A stretch of DNA of 64,000 nucleotides from Dyadobacter jejuensis (GTDB lineage: Bacteria > Bacteroidota > Bacteroidia > Cytophagales > Spirosomataceae): the NCBI RefSeq assembly GCF_003149085.1, contig NZ_QGDT01000014.1:59087-123086 (forward strand), read 5' to 3'. Numbering within the stretch: position 1 is the first letter of the stretch; each line of letters begins with the position of its first letter. Made by a program: the position numbers and the translations under genes. Below the pieces are notes generated by a model that saw only the letters and a list, made by a program, of their open reading frames with translations, was not told the origin of the DNA and made no database searches. This document shows, one piece after another, positions 50,601-60,900 of this stretch.

Positions 50601-53600
50601 TTAGAATTTTAAGGTAAGGTTCATACCCATGGTGCGGGTAGAGGGGAACTGAGCGAGTTCTACACCCGGGGTGAGTGTCCCGTTATTGAGGTTTCCCCCT
50701 TCAGGATCGAACCCAGGAAACTTGGTAAAATTGAACAAGTCCCTGCCGAATAGGGCTAGGCTGGTTTTTTGTACCCCTAGCTTTTCCAGAAATGCTGGAG
50801 GTAGGTTAAACTCCATACGTACCTCTCTGATTTTCAAAAATGAGGCGTCAAATGTATTCGTTTCGGCATTCGAAGACTTATAATAATTGTCGTAATAAGA
50901 GCTAGCGGGGACATTTTTGGTGTTGGCTACGAAGCTTCCATCGGCTTGTTTTACCACTCCCACTCCTACAATACCTTCGTCACGTCCCGGAAGCGTTACT
51001 TTCGTTTTTCCTAGGGTATTGCTTTTGTGGTTGGTATGGGAGTACATGTCCCCACCCATTTGGCCGTCCAATAGGATACTCAGGCGTACATTTTTAATTG
51101 TAAATTCGTTGGACCAGCTCGCTTTCCAGTCGGCAAAAGCATTCCCGACTTTTTTGGTGGTTGGGTCAAGATCGGCAGGAAGTCCGGCCGACGAATAGAT
51201 GATCTGACCGTCTGGGGAACGTTGGAACCCACGACCATACATATCACCCATACGGCCCCCTACGCGGGCTTCAATTAACAGGGTGGAACCGTGGGCATAG
51301 ATCACCTGGTTGGTAATACCCGAGGCTAGTTCTTTTACATAGCTTCTGTTTCGGGACCATAGTAAGGTGGTGTTCCAGCTAAAGTTTTTAGTGGTCACTG
51401 GCTTTCCGCTGAGCTTTACTTCTACCCCACGGCTGTTGATTCGGCCTGCGTTAATCAGTGCATTCGAGTAGCCCGACACCGGATCCAAGGGGATGGCTAG
51501 TATCTGATTCCGACTGTTGTTATTATAATAGGCCACGTCCAAACCCACGAGGTTTTTTATCAATCTGATATCCATTCCAAACTCGTAACTAGAGGTGATT
51601 TCGGGTTTTAGCTGAGCGTTGAACAAGGTACCGGGATTGGTAAAGCTATTCCCATATATCTTGTCGTAGTAGCGGTCGGTCTGGTAGGGACGGGTATCGT
51701 TACCCACTTGCGCCCATGATGCCCGTAGCTTAGCAAAGGAAAGGGCAGTAGGAAGCGTAAAAATTTCATTTAACAAAAAGCTAGAACTTACCGATGGGTA
51801 GAAGAAAGAGTTATTGCCATAGGGCAGCGTGCTGGACCAGTCGTTACGTCCCGTAATGTCGATAAACACTTTTTCGTCATAGGAAAATTGAGAAGCGGCA
51901 TATACACTATTGATGGCCTTCTGTGACTTTACCGGGTCGGCCACGGCCTGGTCGAGGCTATTGGAGATTTGATAAATGCCAGGCTGGGCCAGGTTGTCGG
52001 CATACATCCCCGCAAAGTCATAGGACTGGCGCATGGCATTGGCCCCCGCTGATACCGATACATCGATAAGCCCGGCGATCTTATCGCGATAGCTTAGTAG
52101 AAAGTCGGTATTGGATTCGTAGTTGAATACATTTTGCTCCCTATACATACCCTGAGGAAAGCGGGTCATGCTAAAAGGACGCTGCTGAGAGCGAAATTCA
52201 TAGGCCATATCCAGTCCGGTACGCACCTGAAGATCTAGCTTGTCGGAAAGTTCATAGCTGGCCGATACATTCCCGATGACTCCATGTTTGTTCATTTTAT
52301 TGAGCATTTCGTACATGCCCAAATAAGGATTGTCGGGGGTGGGGTTGAACGGGCTTTTTTGTTGGACCCCTTCAAGGCCCGGTTCCCAGTAGGGCTTAAA
52401 CCACTCGGGCCTAATGCTCGGCGTAGTTCCTAGAATCAGGAAATACATCAGTGACTGATTATTGTACCCGGCTATGGGTAGGTTATCGCTTTTCTTGTTG
52501 GTATAGTTGACCTTCCCATTGATTTTTAGTCTTTTTGATACCTGCTGGCTTACCGATAGGGCCGCATTCAATCGTTCAAAACCAGTGTTGGGGATGATCC
52601 ATTTGTTTTTCATATGCGTTAGCGACATCCGAGCCGACCCTTTTTCGCTCCCACCTTCTATGGACACACTATTCGAAAAAGTGGTTCCAGTCTGGAAAAA
52701 GCCAGATATATAATCCTTATGCGCCACCCAAGGTGTACGTTCTGTAGGGCGACCGTCTGCTGCGTCGGGGTTGTACTGGAAGTACATTTGCCCGTCAAAC
52801 TTAGGTCCCCAGGCCCTACCCGCCGCAACGGTTGTAGAAGTATTAGGACCATCTTCACTGTCTAGATAGGAATAGTATTGGTTGGTTCGCCCTTCTCCAT
52901 ATTCAAATTGGTAGTCAGGGTAGCGGTTAATTTGCTCTATACTGAAATTGGAGTTTACCGTAACTCCTAGGCCGTTGTCCTTACGAGCCCCTGACTTGGT
53001 AGTAATAATAATGGCACCGCCCGAAGCACGGCTACCATAGAGTGCTGTGGCGCCAGGACCCTTCAGAACCGTTATTTTATCGATATCGTCGGGGTTGAGA
53101 TCGGAAAGGCTGGAGCCATAATCTACCGGACTGTCGGCAGAAAGGTAGGAGTTGTAGCCCGTCCCCGTTATTTTGCTGCTTACGGGAACCCCATCGACGA
53201 CGATCAGGGCTTGGTTGTTATCTAAGTTGAGCGACGATTCTCCACGAAGTGTAATCCTCGAGGATCCCATGGGCCCAGCCCCTGCACCTTGAATGTTAAG
53301 ACCTGCCACCTTGCCCGAAAGGGTGTTCACCCAGTTGTTGGACTTGGCGTCTTTTACGGCATTTTCGTTGACGGTCTGAGCGGCAAATCCTAGGGACTTC
53401 TCCTCCCGCTTAATTCCTAAGGCCGTTACCACCACTTCGTTGAGTAGCTTGGTGTCGGGTGCCAGGGTTACGTCAATCACCGAGCGATTGCCTATGGGCT
53501 GTTCCTGCGATAAAAAGCCTATGGCCGAAAAGATAAGGGTGGCCTCTTTTGTTGTAACCTCTAACTTATACGTTCCGTCTACAGCGCTGGTAGTTCCCTG

Positions 53601-53756
53601 AGTAGCACCTTTTACCAAGATGTTAACACCGGGCAAAGGGCCTTCTGTGGCCGCGGTAACCTTACCGCTGATGATGATGGATTGTGCAGACAGTTGCATA
53701 GACCAGCAAAGTCCGAGCAGTATTTGGATAAATACTGGTAGTAACCGTAATTTCAT
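50601..53756 (-). CDS. SusC/RagA-family TonB-linked outer-membrane transporter
   Basis: 1051 residues. The signal peptide ends near 24 (QLSAQ). A CarboxypepD_reg-like domain (about 27-110) with the Ton-box-like NEVVVTALGI follows. The plug has SLGFAAQTV, the SusC-specific LIVVDGVPV and ALYGSRASGGAIIITTK, and then comes a large barrel ending MGMNLTLKF with a terminal Phe. It imports the substrate held by SusD using TonB energy. It is the first gene of the SusC-SusD-phosphodiesterase operon, with a -7 element 67 bases upstream. Confidence 0.95.
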   Translation of the reverse strand: MKLRLLPVFIQILLGLCWSMQLSAQSIIISGKVTAATEGPLPGVNILVKGATQGTTSAVDGTYKLEVTTKEATLIFSAIGFLSQEQPIGNRSVIDVTLAPDTKLLNEVVVTALGIKREEKSLGFAAQTVNENAVKDAKSNNWVNTLSGKVAGLNIQGAGAGPMGSSRITLRGESSLNLDNNQALIVVDGVPVSSKITGTGYNSYLSADSPVDYGSSLSDLNPDDIDKITVLKGPGATALYGSRASGGAIIITTKSGARKDNGLGVTVNSNFSIEQINRYPDYQFEYGEGRTNQYYSYLDSEDGPNTSTTVAAGRAWGPKFDGQMYFQYNPDAADGRPTERTPWVAHKDYISGFFQTGTTFSNSVSIEGGSEKGSARMSLTHMKNKWIIPNTGFERLNAALSVSQQVSKRLKINGKVNYTNKKSDNLPIAGYNNQSLMYFLILGTTPSIRPEWFKPYWEPGLEGVQQKSPFNPTPDNPYLGMYEMLNKMNKHGVIGNVSASYELSDKLDLQVRTGLDMAYEFRSQQRPFSMTRFPQGMYREQNVFNYESNTDFLLSYRDKIAGLIDVSVSAGANAMRQSYDFAGMYADNLAQPGIYQISNSLDQAVADPVKSQKAINSVYAASQFSYDEKVFIDITGRNDWSSTLPYGNNSFFYPSVSSSFLLNEIFTLPTALSFAKLRASWAQVGNDTRPYQTDRYYDKIYGNSFTNPGTLFNAQLKPEITSSYEFGMDIRLIKNLVGLDVAYYNNNSRNQILAIPLDPVSGYSNALINAGRINSRGVEVKLSGKPVTTKNFSWNTTLLWSRNRSYVKELASGITNQVIYAHGSTLLIEARVGGRMGDMYGRGFQRSPDGQIIYSSAGLPADLDPTTKKVGNAFADWKASWSNEFTIKNVRLSILLDGQMGGDMYSHTNHKSNTLGKTKVTLPGRDEGIVGVGVVKQADGSFVANTKNVPASSYYDNYYKSSNAETNTFDASFLKIREVRMEFNLPPAFLEKLGVQKTSLALFGRDLFNFTKFPGFDPEGGNLNNGTLTPGVELAQFPSTRTMGMNLTLKF

Positions 53757-53822
53757 ATGGTATGAGTTATTTAGTGAGTAGTCCAGGTTGGCACGAGGCG
53801 TACTGGCCCTTTTTTAGGATTG

Positions 53823-53830
53823 CAAAAATA
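53823..53830 (-). promoter_or_regulatory. -7 element of the susCD operon
   Basis: On the minus strand TATTTTTG matches TAnnTTTG, giving a start near 53816 and a leader of about 60 nt. A TTG at the -33 place is not found, which would suit an activated promoter. Confidence 0.5.
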
Positions 53831-53989
53831 ACTGAGAACTGTGGGGTGAATTTTAACAGTATATGATGCTACTATGAATTAATGTGTGGCTTGGACACAT
53901 TAATTTAATTATGAAGTAATAATGGGGAATAGCCTATTTCTGGCTTTTTGAAGTGCTGGGAGCATCCCAATTAATCTGGCGTTCTATTA

Positions 53990-55483
53990 TTATTCTGATT
54001 GACAGGTTTTTGTATTTATGGGTGTTTTGGCGAGGTGTTGTTCATAGAAGGAGCCCTTGTTACCTAAATATTGTTCCGCATCGCCTCGGTCCTTGTATAC
54101 GTCCTTCATGAGCTGGTATACATTGGGGTAGCGGTCGTAGGGCATGGGTTTGAAGGTAGTAAGGGAAGGAGCCAGGGTTTTTATCAGCACATTGTCTTTG
54201 AGCTGATGAACATAGCTGCTCATCTGGAGGATCATCATGAATACGGCTAGTGCATACACCCCTAAGGTGAGCCGACTTTGGGGCCAGCTCTTGTGGGTCA
54301 ACATGGTATCGAAGGCCCTTAATAGTACAATGATCAGGATGAGGAAGATGGGGATTTGGGTACGGTAAAACCAGTCATTATGATACCCCATTCGGTAGGT
54401 CGAGAGCAGCACCAGCAGGACGAATAAGGCCTTTATAAAACCTACGGGCAGGAGCCGCTGCCGTTCCCACAGCGACTGTAGGATATAATAGTAGAGCAGC
54501 AGGTCCAGGCCTAGGCCCAGCACATAGTACAAAAGTGCATCAGCGGGGGGATCGAAGCTCCAGATCCACCCTTTGATGGTAGAGCCGTTGGCCGATAGGA
54601 AATATCCAAGGGTAGGGAGTATCAACAAGGCGGGCAACAGGAAATTTGGGATGCTGGTCCAGCTCCAAAGTTCCTTATAGTTCCGCTTCCCTATATAATG
54701 ATACCCGCATAGGCCTGCGTAAAGGAGCGTAAGGGTGATAGAAGGGAATATGGCCCATATAAAATTGAGTGTGATAGGAAAGGCCATGGTGGCGATACGC
54801 TTCCTAACGAATACAGCGTCGAGTAGCATGCCCGTGAGGATCATAGTCCCTATGAGCTGGTTGGGCACATAGCTGGAATGTTGGATTAGGCCATTGATCA
54901 CCGGTCGGTAAATAGGAATGGAAAGCCACTCCGTATTCCTAAAAAACAGGTAGAGGATAAACCCTAGCCCCCTGATCCAGAAGAGGGCAAAAAGTGCCCA
55001 TTTTCTTCGGTTGATGAGCAGATATACCCACGATAGTCCCAGGAAAAAACCTAGGGCGGTCCACAGATAAATGACCATGGGGCTCAGCTGCCCCGACAGC
55101 TTGGCCACAAAGGCCGGAAACAGATAGTAGCCGAAGTAATAGCAGGCAAATCGGCCAATTTCGGGGAAATACGTCGGCCAGGGATTTTTATAAAGGTCGT
55201 AAAATTTGGCATTATGGGCGAAAAAATCACTTTTCTGGTCACTGAATCCACCTGCTCCCGAGAAAAATGTCCATACCAAGGCGAAAAGCGCCAAAAATAG
55301 CACTTCTCTTTTCTTGAAATAACTTTTGGGGCTGTCGTGAGGGATGAACTCCCGGCCTAGTAAAAAGCAGTAACCTACTACCAACAGGATCGCATAGGGT
55401 TGTCGAAACCATCCGTAGGAGAATAACACATTGGGAATGAGTAGATAAGCAATACTGAGTAAGCGTAGTAGTGTAGTGTGCAT
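53990..55483 (-). CDS. Polytopic membrane protein, unknown function
   Basis: From ATG 55483 (MHTTLLRLLSIAYLLIPNVLF) about 497 residues; an upstream extension to 55567 gives a less natural start. There are roughly twelve to fourteen hydrophobic helices. Short loops carry charged or aromatic residues (e.g. DQKSDFFAHNAKFYDLYKNPWP near residue 90, with an Asp close to a membrane helix) and a soluble C-terminal tail of about 70 residues follows. The first-loop acidic residue and helix count recall GT-C glycosyltransferases or sugar-lipid enzymes, but no firm motif is seen. Confidence 0.6.
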   Translation of the reverse strand: MHTTLLRLLSIAYLLIPNVLFSYGWFRQPYAILLVVGYCFLLGREFIPHDSPKSYFKKREVLFLALFALVWTFFSGAGGFSDQKSDFFAHNAKFYDLYKNPWPTYFPEIGRFACYYFGYYLFPAFVAKLSGQLSPMVIYLWTALGFFLGLSWVYLLINRRKWALFALFWIRGLGFILYLFFRNTEWLSIPIYRPVINGLIQHSSYVPNQLIGTMILTGMLLDAVFVRKRIATMAFPITLNFIWAIFPSITLTLLYAGLCGYHYIGKRNYKELWSWTSIPNFLLPALLILPTLGYFLSANGSTIKGWIWSFDPPADALLYYVLGLGLDLLLYYYILQSLWERQRLLPVGFIKALFVLLVLLSTYRMGYHNDWFYRTQIPIFLILIIVLLRAFDTMLTHKSWPQSRLTLGVYALAVFMMILQMSSYVHQLKDNVLIKTLAPSLTTFKPMPYDRYPNVYQLMKDVYKDRGDAEQYLGNKGSFYEQHLAKTPINTKTCQSE

Positions 55484-55653
55484 AATAGACGGTGAACCGG
55501 TAAAAGCTTCGACCGAAATTAGTAAATTCATTTGGATGGCAGAAGCTAATTTAGAAAGGAAAATCACTGAAGTTTGGTTGCGCTATACCTTCTACCCAAT
55601 GTTCAAAATAATTTCCCTATTTTAGGAAGCTCATATTCACTCCTCAATTTGAC

Positions 55654-56988
55654 ATGCATACTACTCAACCCAAGAATGAACTACTGAAGATTTTAGGTGT
55701 AGGATTCGGCGTGGCCGTTACGGTGGGTGGGACCATCGGAACGGGGATACTCCGTAAGCCAGGTCCCATTGCCGAACAACTGGGCGATCCATGGCTGATC
55801 ATGGGCCTATGGCTCGGAGTGAGTATCTATGCCTTACTAGGAACACTCTGTGTGATAGAGCTAGGTACTTCGATTCCTAAGGCCGGAGCTTGGTACATTT
55901 ATGCCCAACGCGCCTTCGGTCCTTATATAGGTTTTGTAGTGGGGATTAACAGTTGGCTGGGGACCTGTTCGGCCCTGGGCTTTGGCGTGTATACCATGAG
56001 TGAGTATCTCACGCTGCTCGCCCCGGTACTCACGGGTTATGAACCTTATGTAGCGGTGGTCATTCTGCTGCTTTTAACTGCCCTGCATCAAATAGGCCTT
56101 TCTTTGGCCAGTGACGTGCAGAATATCATCAGTCTACTGAAAGGGTTGGGGTTGATTATATTTGTAACTGTATGTTTCGTATATGGGCAAGAGGTGAGTG
56201 TGACCGAGATTGGCGAAGCTACCAGCCGCATCGTGACCACAGGTAGCTGGTTGGCACCGGTTATATTTTCATTGCAGGCCATATTTTATACCTTCGACGG
56301 CTGGCATACGGCGGCCTATTTTACCGAGGAAGATCGTGATCCTACTAGGAACTTGCCGCGGTCTATGATGGGTGGCGTGTTGCTGATTATATTGATTTAT
56401 TTGTTATGTAACCTAGCCATTCTGTATATATTGCCTATGGAAGTGCTGGCTACCTCCAAACTAGCTGCTGCAGATGCCGTCACGCTCTTATTTGGGGAGG
56501 CGTCGGGTAAGATGGTAACCACGTTCCTGTTGATATCAATCTTAGGGATCGTCAATGCCCAGCTTCTTTTTAACCCTAGGGTATTGTATGCCATGAGTCG
56601 AGACAGGCTGTTTTTTGCTGCGGGAAAGCGCGTCAATAAGGGGGGCACCCCTTCTTTTGCCCTAAACATCACTTCGGCTGTGGCGGTAGCCCTTATATTG
56701 GCCGGAAAGGAAACCAGTGAAAAGTTGTCGGATATTGCAACATTTTTCTTTGTGCTGAGTTACGTGTCGGCCTTTGCGGCTTTGCTGGCTTTGCGCCAGA
56801 AAGAGCCCGACTTGCCCCGACCTTGGAAGGTGCCGGTCTACCCCGTATTGCCCATTCTAATGCTTCTGTTATCGGTAGGCTTCCTCGTTGGGGCAGTGGC
56901 ACAGGACCTATCCAGCAGCCAGTATGCGCTGTTATTCTTAGCGTTGAGCTATCCCCTGTACCGGGTGGTACGGAGGCTGAATGGATAG
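55654..56988 (+). CDS. APC-superfamily amino-acid/polyamine permease
   Basis: A 444-residue inner-membrane carrier with about twelve helices. The first helix has the unwound substrate-site motif GGTIGTGIL (residues 28-36). It continues with WLGVSIYALLGTLCVIELGTS, then QAIFYTFDGWHTAAYFTEED near residue 210 and NLPRSMMGG near 230, which are typical of the APC/LAT-like group. The substrate is not evident. It stands alone on the plus strand between two minus-strand genes. Confidence 0.9.
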   Translation: MHTTQPKNELLKILGVGFGVAVTVGGTIGTGILRKPGPIAEQLGDPWLIMGLWLGVSIYALLGTLCVIELGTSIPKAGAWYIYAQRAFGPYIGFVVGINSWLGTCSALGFGVYTMSEYLTLLAPVLTGYEPYVAVVILLLLTALHQIGLSLASDVQNIISLLKGLGLIIFVTVCFVYGQEVSVTEIGEATSRIVTTGSWLAPVIFSLQAIFYTFDGWHTAAYFTEEDRDPTRNLPRSMMGGVLLIILIYLLCNLAILYILPMEVLATSKLAAADAVTLLFGEASGKMVTTFLLISILGIVNAQLLFNPRVLYAMSRDRLFFAAGKRVNKGGTPSFALNITSAVAVALILAGKETSEKLSDIATFFFVLSYVSAFAALLALRQKEPDLPRPWKVPVYPVLPILMLLLSVGFLVGAVAQDLSSSQYALLFLALSYPLYRVVRRLNG

Positions 56989-57032
56989 TGGAGGAATAGG
57001 AACAGCCCCCTATTACCCGATCCCTATGCTCC

Positions 57033-57686
57033 CTAGTACCTTTTGCTCACAAGCACCCTAGCCAGGTCAATAATATTATGAACCTTGGCTTTTCTGAAAA
57101 TATTGCTTTTGGTGGTGCTAATCGTGGAGCTTCGACGGTTCAATTCCTTGGCGATTTGTGAGGTGCTTAAGCCACTGATAAGATGGGTGGCCACCTCAGC
57201 CTCCATTTTAGTGAAAAGCTTCTTGAGTCGTTTCTGGCGTTCCAAATCTTCTATAATCAGTAGGTAGGCTAAGTCGGAATTAACATAAGGAATTCCCTTT
57301 GCTAGAGCCGTAAGGCAGGCCTCTAAATCCTTTTGATGGAAACTCTCGTATAAAAAACCCCGCACCCTATTTTTTAAACAAAGGATAATAAAATCTTTTG
57401 AACGGTTGTTGTCATAAATCACGACACGGCTGGAAGGGCAATATTGCATGAGTTGGGAACAGGTGCTGAATATCTCTAAATCGGAAATTCCTTGTCCCGC
57501 CATTAAAATGATATCCGGATAGATGCCCGGATACAACATTTCAAGTTCTTGACAAGTCTTTGATTCTAATATTTCGAAGGAGCCGTGGAGGCACATCAGA
57601 CTCGCTTTGACACCTTCCCTGAACATGGGCCGAGAATCTATGATGGCGATAACTTTAATGTTGTGGTGGGATAGCACTTCAGTCAT
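57033..57686 (-). CDS. LuxR-type response regulator with degenerate receiver
   Basis: From ATG 57686 (MTEVLSHHNIKVIAIIDSRPMF) the product has 217 residues, the size of NarL/FixJ regulators. The receiver keeps Asp17, but its acidic partner is Ser18. The phosphate-accepting position in DIILMAGQG is Ala63 instead of Asp. The C-terminal LuxR helix-turn-helix (about 150-215: EAEVATHLISGLSTSQIAKEL, in part, then RRSSTISTTKSNIFRKAKV) looks complete. It should bind DNA but cannot be switched by normal aspartyl phosphorylation. No kinase is paired with it. Confidence 0.87.
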   Translation of the reverse strand: MTEVLSHHNIKVIAIIDSRPMFREGVKASLMCLHGSFEILESKTCQELEMLYPGIYPDIILMAGQGISDLEIFSTCSQLMQYCPSSRVVIYDNNRSKDFIILCLKNRVRGFLYESFHQKDLEACLTALAKGIPYVNSDLAYLLIIEDLERQKRLKKLFTKMEAEVATHLISGLSTSQIAKELNRRSSTISTTKSNIFRKAKVHNIIDLARVLVSKRY

Positions 57687-57954
57687 AAGATAGAAATTGT
57701 TTGCTAAAAATTCTATTATAAATCGCAAGGTTTATTATCTTTTGGAAACTTATGGTTTGCTATTTTGTCAAAATCCGTAGGTAATCCTGTCTGTAGAGCT
57801 TTAAAGGGCCAAATCAGTATTTATTCCCCTGGTTTTATCATGTAGACTTGGGTCGTAGTTGTTGGACGAGGATGGGCTCCCTTCTATCGACAGCATAATT
57901 TATAGACTATTTTTTCTTAAATAAAATACAATTATTTTGAAGTTTTATTCTAGT

Positions 57955-60900
57955 ATGCAGTTTAAAACATTCGTTTTCTTGCTGTTTTGTTCGATGTTTG
58001 GTTTTGGTATCGGCGTTACCAATGGCCAAGTTTTTCAGCATGTCTCCGAGAAAGAAGGGGCTCCCAAAAGTGGTATCATGGCTGTGACTCAGGATAAAGA
58101 CGGTTTTATCTGGTATGCTACTGCCAATGGGTTGTTCCGCTACGACTCGAGGGCGTTTAAAAGGTATGGCTTTGACGCTCAAAAGCAGAACTCCTTAAGC
58201 TCAGATTATCTAAGTTCCCTTATTTCAGATTCACGGGGTACCTTGTGGGTAGGATCATGGGGGGGGCTTAATCGCTATGATCCTACTACCGACACTTTTA
58301 CCAGATTCCGACACGACCCCAAGAATCCTATGTCAATATCTTCAGACACCATATACAGTATGGCTGAGGACCGTCAGCACAGACTGTGGATAGGGACGTC
58401 TAATGGGTTGAATTGTATGGAAATGGTGAATGGGAAGGTCCAGTTTACCCGATATTTGCAGGGAACACCCTCCATTAGGGTCCGTGGCATTGCCGTAGGG
58501 GACGATCGGGAGCTGTGGCTGGCTACCCACGATGGGATGGTGCATATGAACCAGGATAAGCCAGTAGTCTATAGGTCCTCCGATAGCCGGACGGGGGCTA
58601 ATAATGACTTTGGTACCATCTATAAAGACGCCTACGGGAATATATGGCTGGGGAAAACTAGTGGGGGACTCTTTCGGTTCGATAGGGCCAGTCGTAGTCT
58701 ACAGATGATAGAGGACTTTAAAAATGCCGATGGAGATTGGCCTTGGGTAACCGCCATGCAACCCGACAAAAATGGTAAATTATGGATAGCGACTTGGACA
58801 GGGTTAACCCTTTACGATGTGAAATCCCGGCAAACCGAATGGTATGTTAATCATCCGGCAAACCCGTTGAGCCTGTCCGACGATACGATCTTGTCGCTCT
58901 TTAAGGACCGTCAAGGGGGACTGTGGATAGGAACTTATAACTTGGGGATAGACTATTTGAATACCCTAGCACCTGTGTTTTCGCGTTGGCCCTTTTATGT
59001 GGACAGTTACTCAAAAAATAGGTACTTGGATGGCTGGGGCGGCATTACCCCCAATCAAAAGCTATGGCTTTTGGCTAGGGACAAGAGCCAAATTATGCTG
59101 TTTGATCAAAGGACTCAGAAACGATCGACCGTGAATCTGGGTACAAATGTTCCTAATGGTACCAATTTTTTCTATTTGGACGACGACGATGTCATGTGGT
59201 ATGGGGGCCAGTGGAATTTATATGGGTATCATATTCATACGGGTCAACTACAGCGTTATCGGTTTATAGATTCAAAAGACAATCCAGCTGGACATGGCAG
59301 AATTTACAGAATGATACAAGACAGCCAGGGAAGATTGGTTATGTGCGGATCCTTTGGAGTAATCGTTTTCGATAAAAAATCAAAAAGTTTTACAAACCTA
59401 AATTTAGACGACTTCATCATTACTTTATTTGAAGATTCGAAGGGCAATATTTGGTGTGGGACCAAAAATGAGGCTCTGAAGATATCTAAGGGCCTGGAAC
59501 GAATCGAGCGCTATGAAATAGCGGTTCCGCAAAAGGTGGGCCTTGATGATGTGTGGCGTATTGCTGAAGACGGCTCTGGACGAGTTTGGCTGGTAACTTT
59601 ATCTGGACTTATGCTGTTTGATTCGCAAAGTAAAAAATTCATCAAGCAACAGGTGCCGCTATTGGATAATTTGACGGACTTGCGGATTGATCAAAAGGGA
59701 TACCTATGGCTGAGTAAGGAGTTAGAGTTGCTACGGTATCACCCCGACTTAGGCACTCTACAGGTCTATTCATCCAATGATGGGCTTCCCAGGAATGGTT
59801 TTTTGAATTTCAATTCTGCATACTCCGATAGGAATGGTATCTTTTATTATATCACCCAAAAGGAAATGTTTTCTTTTGATCCTGAACAGATCCAGACAGC
59901 CAATCGACCTGACTCAATAGTCATTACGGGACTTCATCTCTTCAATGAGATGGTACGAGTTGGGGATGAAACAGGCATATTACAGCGGGAAATTAGCCAT
60001 GAGAAGGGGCTCGAGTTCCGTCACGACCAAAATATATTTACGTTGGATTTTGCATTGCTGAGTTTTGCACGCTCAGAAAGAAATAGGTATCGGTACATGT
60101 TGGAAGGCTTTGATAAGGGTTGGAATACCAGTACTATCACGTCTGCTACGTATATGAACCTTCCTCCCGGAGATTATACCTTTCGGGTGCAGGCAGCCAA
60201 TGGTGATGGGTACTGGATGGAATCGTCCAGAGATCTACAAATTCGAGTTCTAAAGCCTTGGTGGAAATCTTGGTATGCTTACTTTGTTTACTTTATTTTA
60301 TCAGCAACCATTGTTTATCTTTTGATACGGTTCTTTTGGCTTCGAACAACCCTACAAAAAGAGAACCAGCTCTACCAGGCCAAGTTAGATTTCTTCACCA
60401 ATATATCGCATGAAGTACGTACCCACCTCTCCCTTATTGTAGGCCCCTTGGAAAAGGCCTATGGCCTGCTTCAAGAAGATACGACGGTAAAAAATCATAT
60501 GCACCATGCCAGGAATAACTCCCATAAGCTTATGCAGCTGGTCAATGAATTATTGGATTTTAGCAAAATACAAAATAAAGAGTTGTCGCTTCAGGTGGCA
60601 GAATACGACTTGGTTAAGGTGATTAAGAACATCTTGTCCTCCTTTGAACATTTGGCAGAGGAGCGGCAAATCGCTACTCAGTTTATATATGCTCACCCAG
60701 AAATTAAGGTATGGTTCGACATGGCACAAATTCAAAAGGTTTTTTATAATCTATTGAGTAATGCCTACAAATTTACCCCTGAAGGGGGGCAGGTGGTTGT
60801 TAAGGTGTCCGAACTCTCTGGTGAGCTATTGATTGAGGTGATAAATACGGGTAGAGGAATAGCTCCTAAGGATCTGGAACGTGTATTCGATAATTTTTTT

